64,000 nt of DNA from the NCBI GenBank assembly GCA_038503035.1, contig JAVSML010020424.1, positions 173,971 through 237,970 of the forward strand, given 5' to 3'. Position numbers and translations under genes: made by a program. Of this stretch, positions 62,925 through 64,000 are shown piece after piece. Below the pieces are notes generated by a model. The model was not told where the DNA came from. It searched no databases and saw only the letters and a list, made by a program, of their open reading frames with translations. The stretch comes from Crocodylus rhombifer. Taxonomy: Eukaryota; Chordata; Crocodylia; Crocodylidae. Position 1 is the first letter of the stretch. Each line of letters begins with the position of its first letter.

Positions 62925-63045
62925 CGGGATGTCGGGAAACGGAGGAGAGGAAAGAACGAGCAACGGGCCTAGTGTCACACAACCAATCGGTGGCAGGGCC
63001 CAGACTTACATCCAGCGCTTGCAACTCCAACTCCTGTTCTGACAA
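62925..63045 (-). repeat. MIR-like SINE fragment, antisense
   Basis: CAAGGCGGGATGTCGGGAAA, AGTGTCACACAACCAATCGG and TGGCAGGGCCCAGACTTACA follow the reverse complement of the MIR core and 5' part. Degraded. Confidence 0.6.
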
Positions 63046-63493
63046 TTAATGACTATTTCTCAGCCAACCAGTCGGAAGAGACTGATCTCAACAGTGGTCG
63101 TTCCCAAGACAGTAGCCTGCTGCTCAAACACGAGTCCATTAACCTCAGTGTAAATAGGGTAACAGTGCTTCCATGTATTTATACAACACTGAAACAAAGA
63201 CTGGGTTGACTTCAGCAGAACCCACTTTCCCCATATTCCTGATGGGGCTGATCACAGTCATTCCTATGGCAATGTCCAGCAGGATAGGAGATAAACAGGA
63301 CTGTAACGGGTTCAGGTAAAACTCTAAACCACATGCACTTGTATGCACAGCTGAAAGGGGTGGGACGTGTTTGTGAAGATGAGTGTGGACTTTGGCCAGA
63401 TTGGGACTAATTTAGTTTATCGTTGCAATCTTTAACTGTAGCCCACAAATTCTTTAAAGGTGTTTAAGCAGAAAAAAAGATAAAGTGCAGGCT

Positions 63494-63839
63494 TTGATAA
63501 AACCTACAGGAGTGTAGGTTGTAACTATGTTGGTCTAAGGACATAGGCAGACAAGGTTCTTCGGGTGAATCTGATATCTTTTATTAGACCAACTTAAATA
63601 GTTGGGGAAAAAAACATTTTTAGCAAACTTTTGGGTTTAAAAAGCTGTCATCTGGTTGAGCTTCTTTACAATTCATTCCATCCAGGAAGAGCACACACCA
63701 AGTGCAGAGACTTCCTCAGCTTGACAAAGGGTTTTTAAATCTGAAAGCTTGCTAAAAAAATGTTTTCCAACTATTTAAGTTGGTCTAATAAAAGATGTCA
63801 GATTCACCCAAAGAACCTTGTCTGCCTTGATAAAACCTA
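63494..63839. mobile_element. Fold-back element with 13-bp target duplication
   Basis: TTGATAAAACCTA occurs at 63494-63506 and 63827-63839. The 320-bp element between them has 60-bp inverted arms at 63546-63605 and 63767-63826 (58 of 60 matching). Weaker pairing extends inwards for roughly 40 more bases. A 39-bp stretch at the left end (63507-63545) is outside the arms. I have seen similar sequence in turtle and crocodilian DNA, but do not recall a firm family name. Confidence 0.8.
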
Positions 63840-64000
63840 GGTTTTTTGCTAAAAATCCAGTCATCTTTAGCTTTATAATGCATGATGCAGGAAAAGTAAC
63901 AGCACATTGCAAGGTGTCAATGATCTCACAGGTCCTTCGACATCATAGGAACCACTGGACCATTGAATCAGCTCCCTGCTGTTGCAGGCTCATCTCTCTC

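Overview
The window is vertebrate nuclear DNA, most likely from a crocodilian. The gene is split into GT-AG introns, there is a CpG-rich block at the left edge, and the dominant repeats are CR1 LINE fragments whose 3' tails look like the crocodilian type. The lineage call is recognition of repeat style, not a database match.

Region 1 (1-34.5 kb) is one plus-strand gene: a compact THADA-family gene (thyroid adenoma-associated protein; yeast counterpart Trm732). I could chain 32 coding exons. All 31 junctions are GT-AG and reading-frame compatible, giving about 1,927 codons from the left edge to a stop at 33827-33829. Only the extreme N terminus is off the left edge. The family protein is an armadillo/HEAT-type helical scaffold with a DUF2428 core. 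It partners the FTSJ1/Trm7 methyltransferase for 2'-O-methylation of tRNA position 32. The gene spans only about 34 kb and differs at many positions from mammalian THADA as I remember it, so it may be a paralogue rather than the orthologue. Exon 4 is only 28 nt. The conserved RRSAG-type motif reads RRAAGFP here.

Introns of this gene carry three hAT-like elements with 8-bp target duplications, CR1 fragments, GC-rich elements with 9-10 bp duplications, and a GC-rich composite with hairpins in intron 5. One hAT insertion sits directly at the branch-point region of intron 9.

Region 2 (34.5-64 kb) holds no gene I can recognise. It contains three minus-strand CR1 copies (35.1-37.1, 38.1-38.5 and 42.3-43.4 kb), an L3/CR1-type tail near 44.1 kb, MIR-like SINE fragments, a double hairpin near 37.7 kb, an 18-base poly-G tract, a possible solo LTR near 61-61.8 kb, and a fold-back element with 13-bp target duplications at 63.5-63.8 kb. 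One open, well-bordered 216-nt segment at 40.4 kb could be an isolated exon of an unrecognised gene. Much of 46-58 kb shows nothing I can name.
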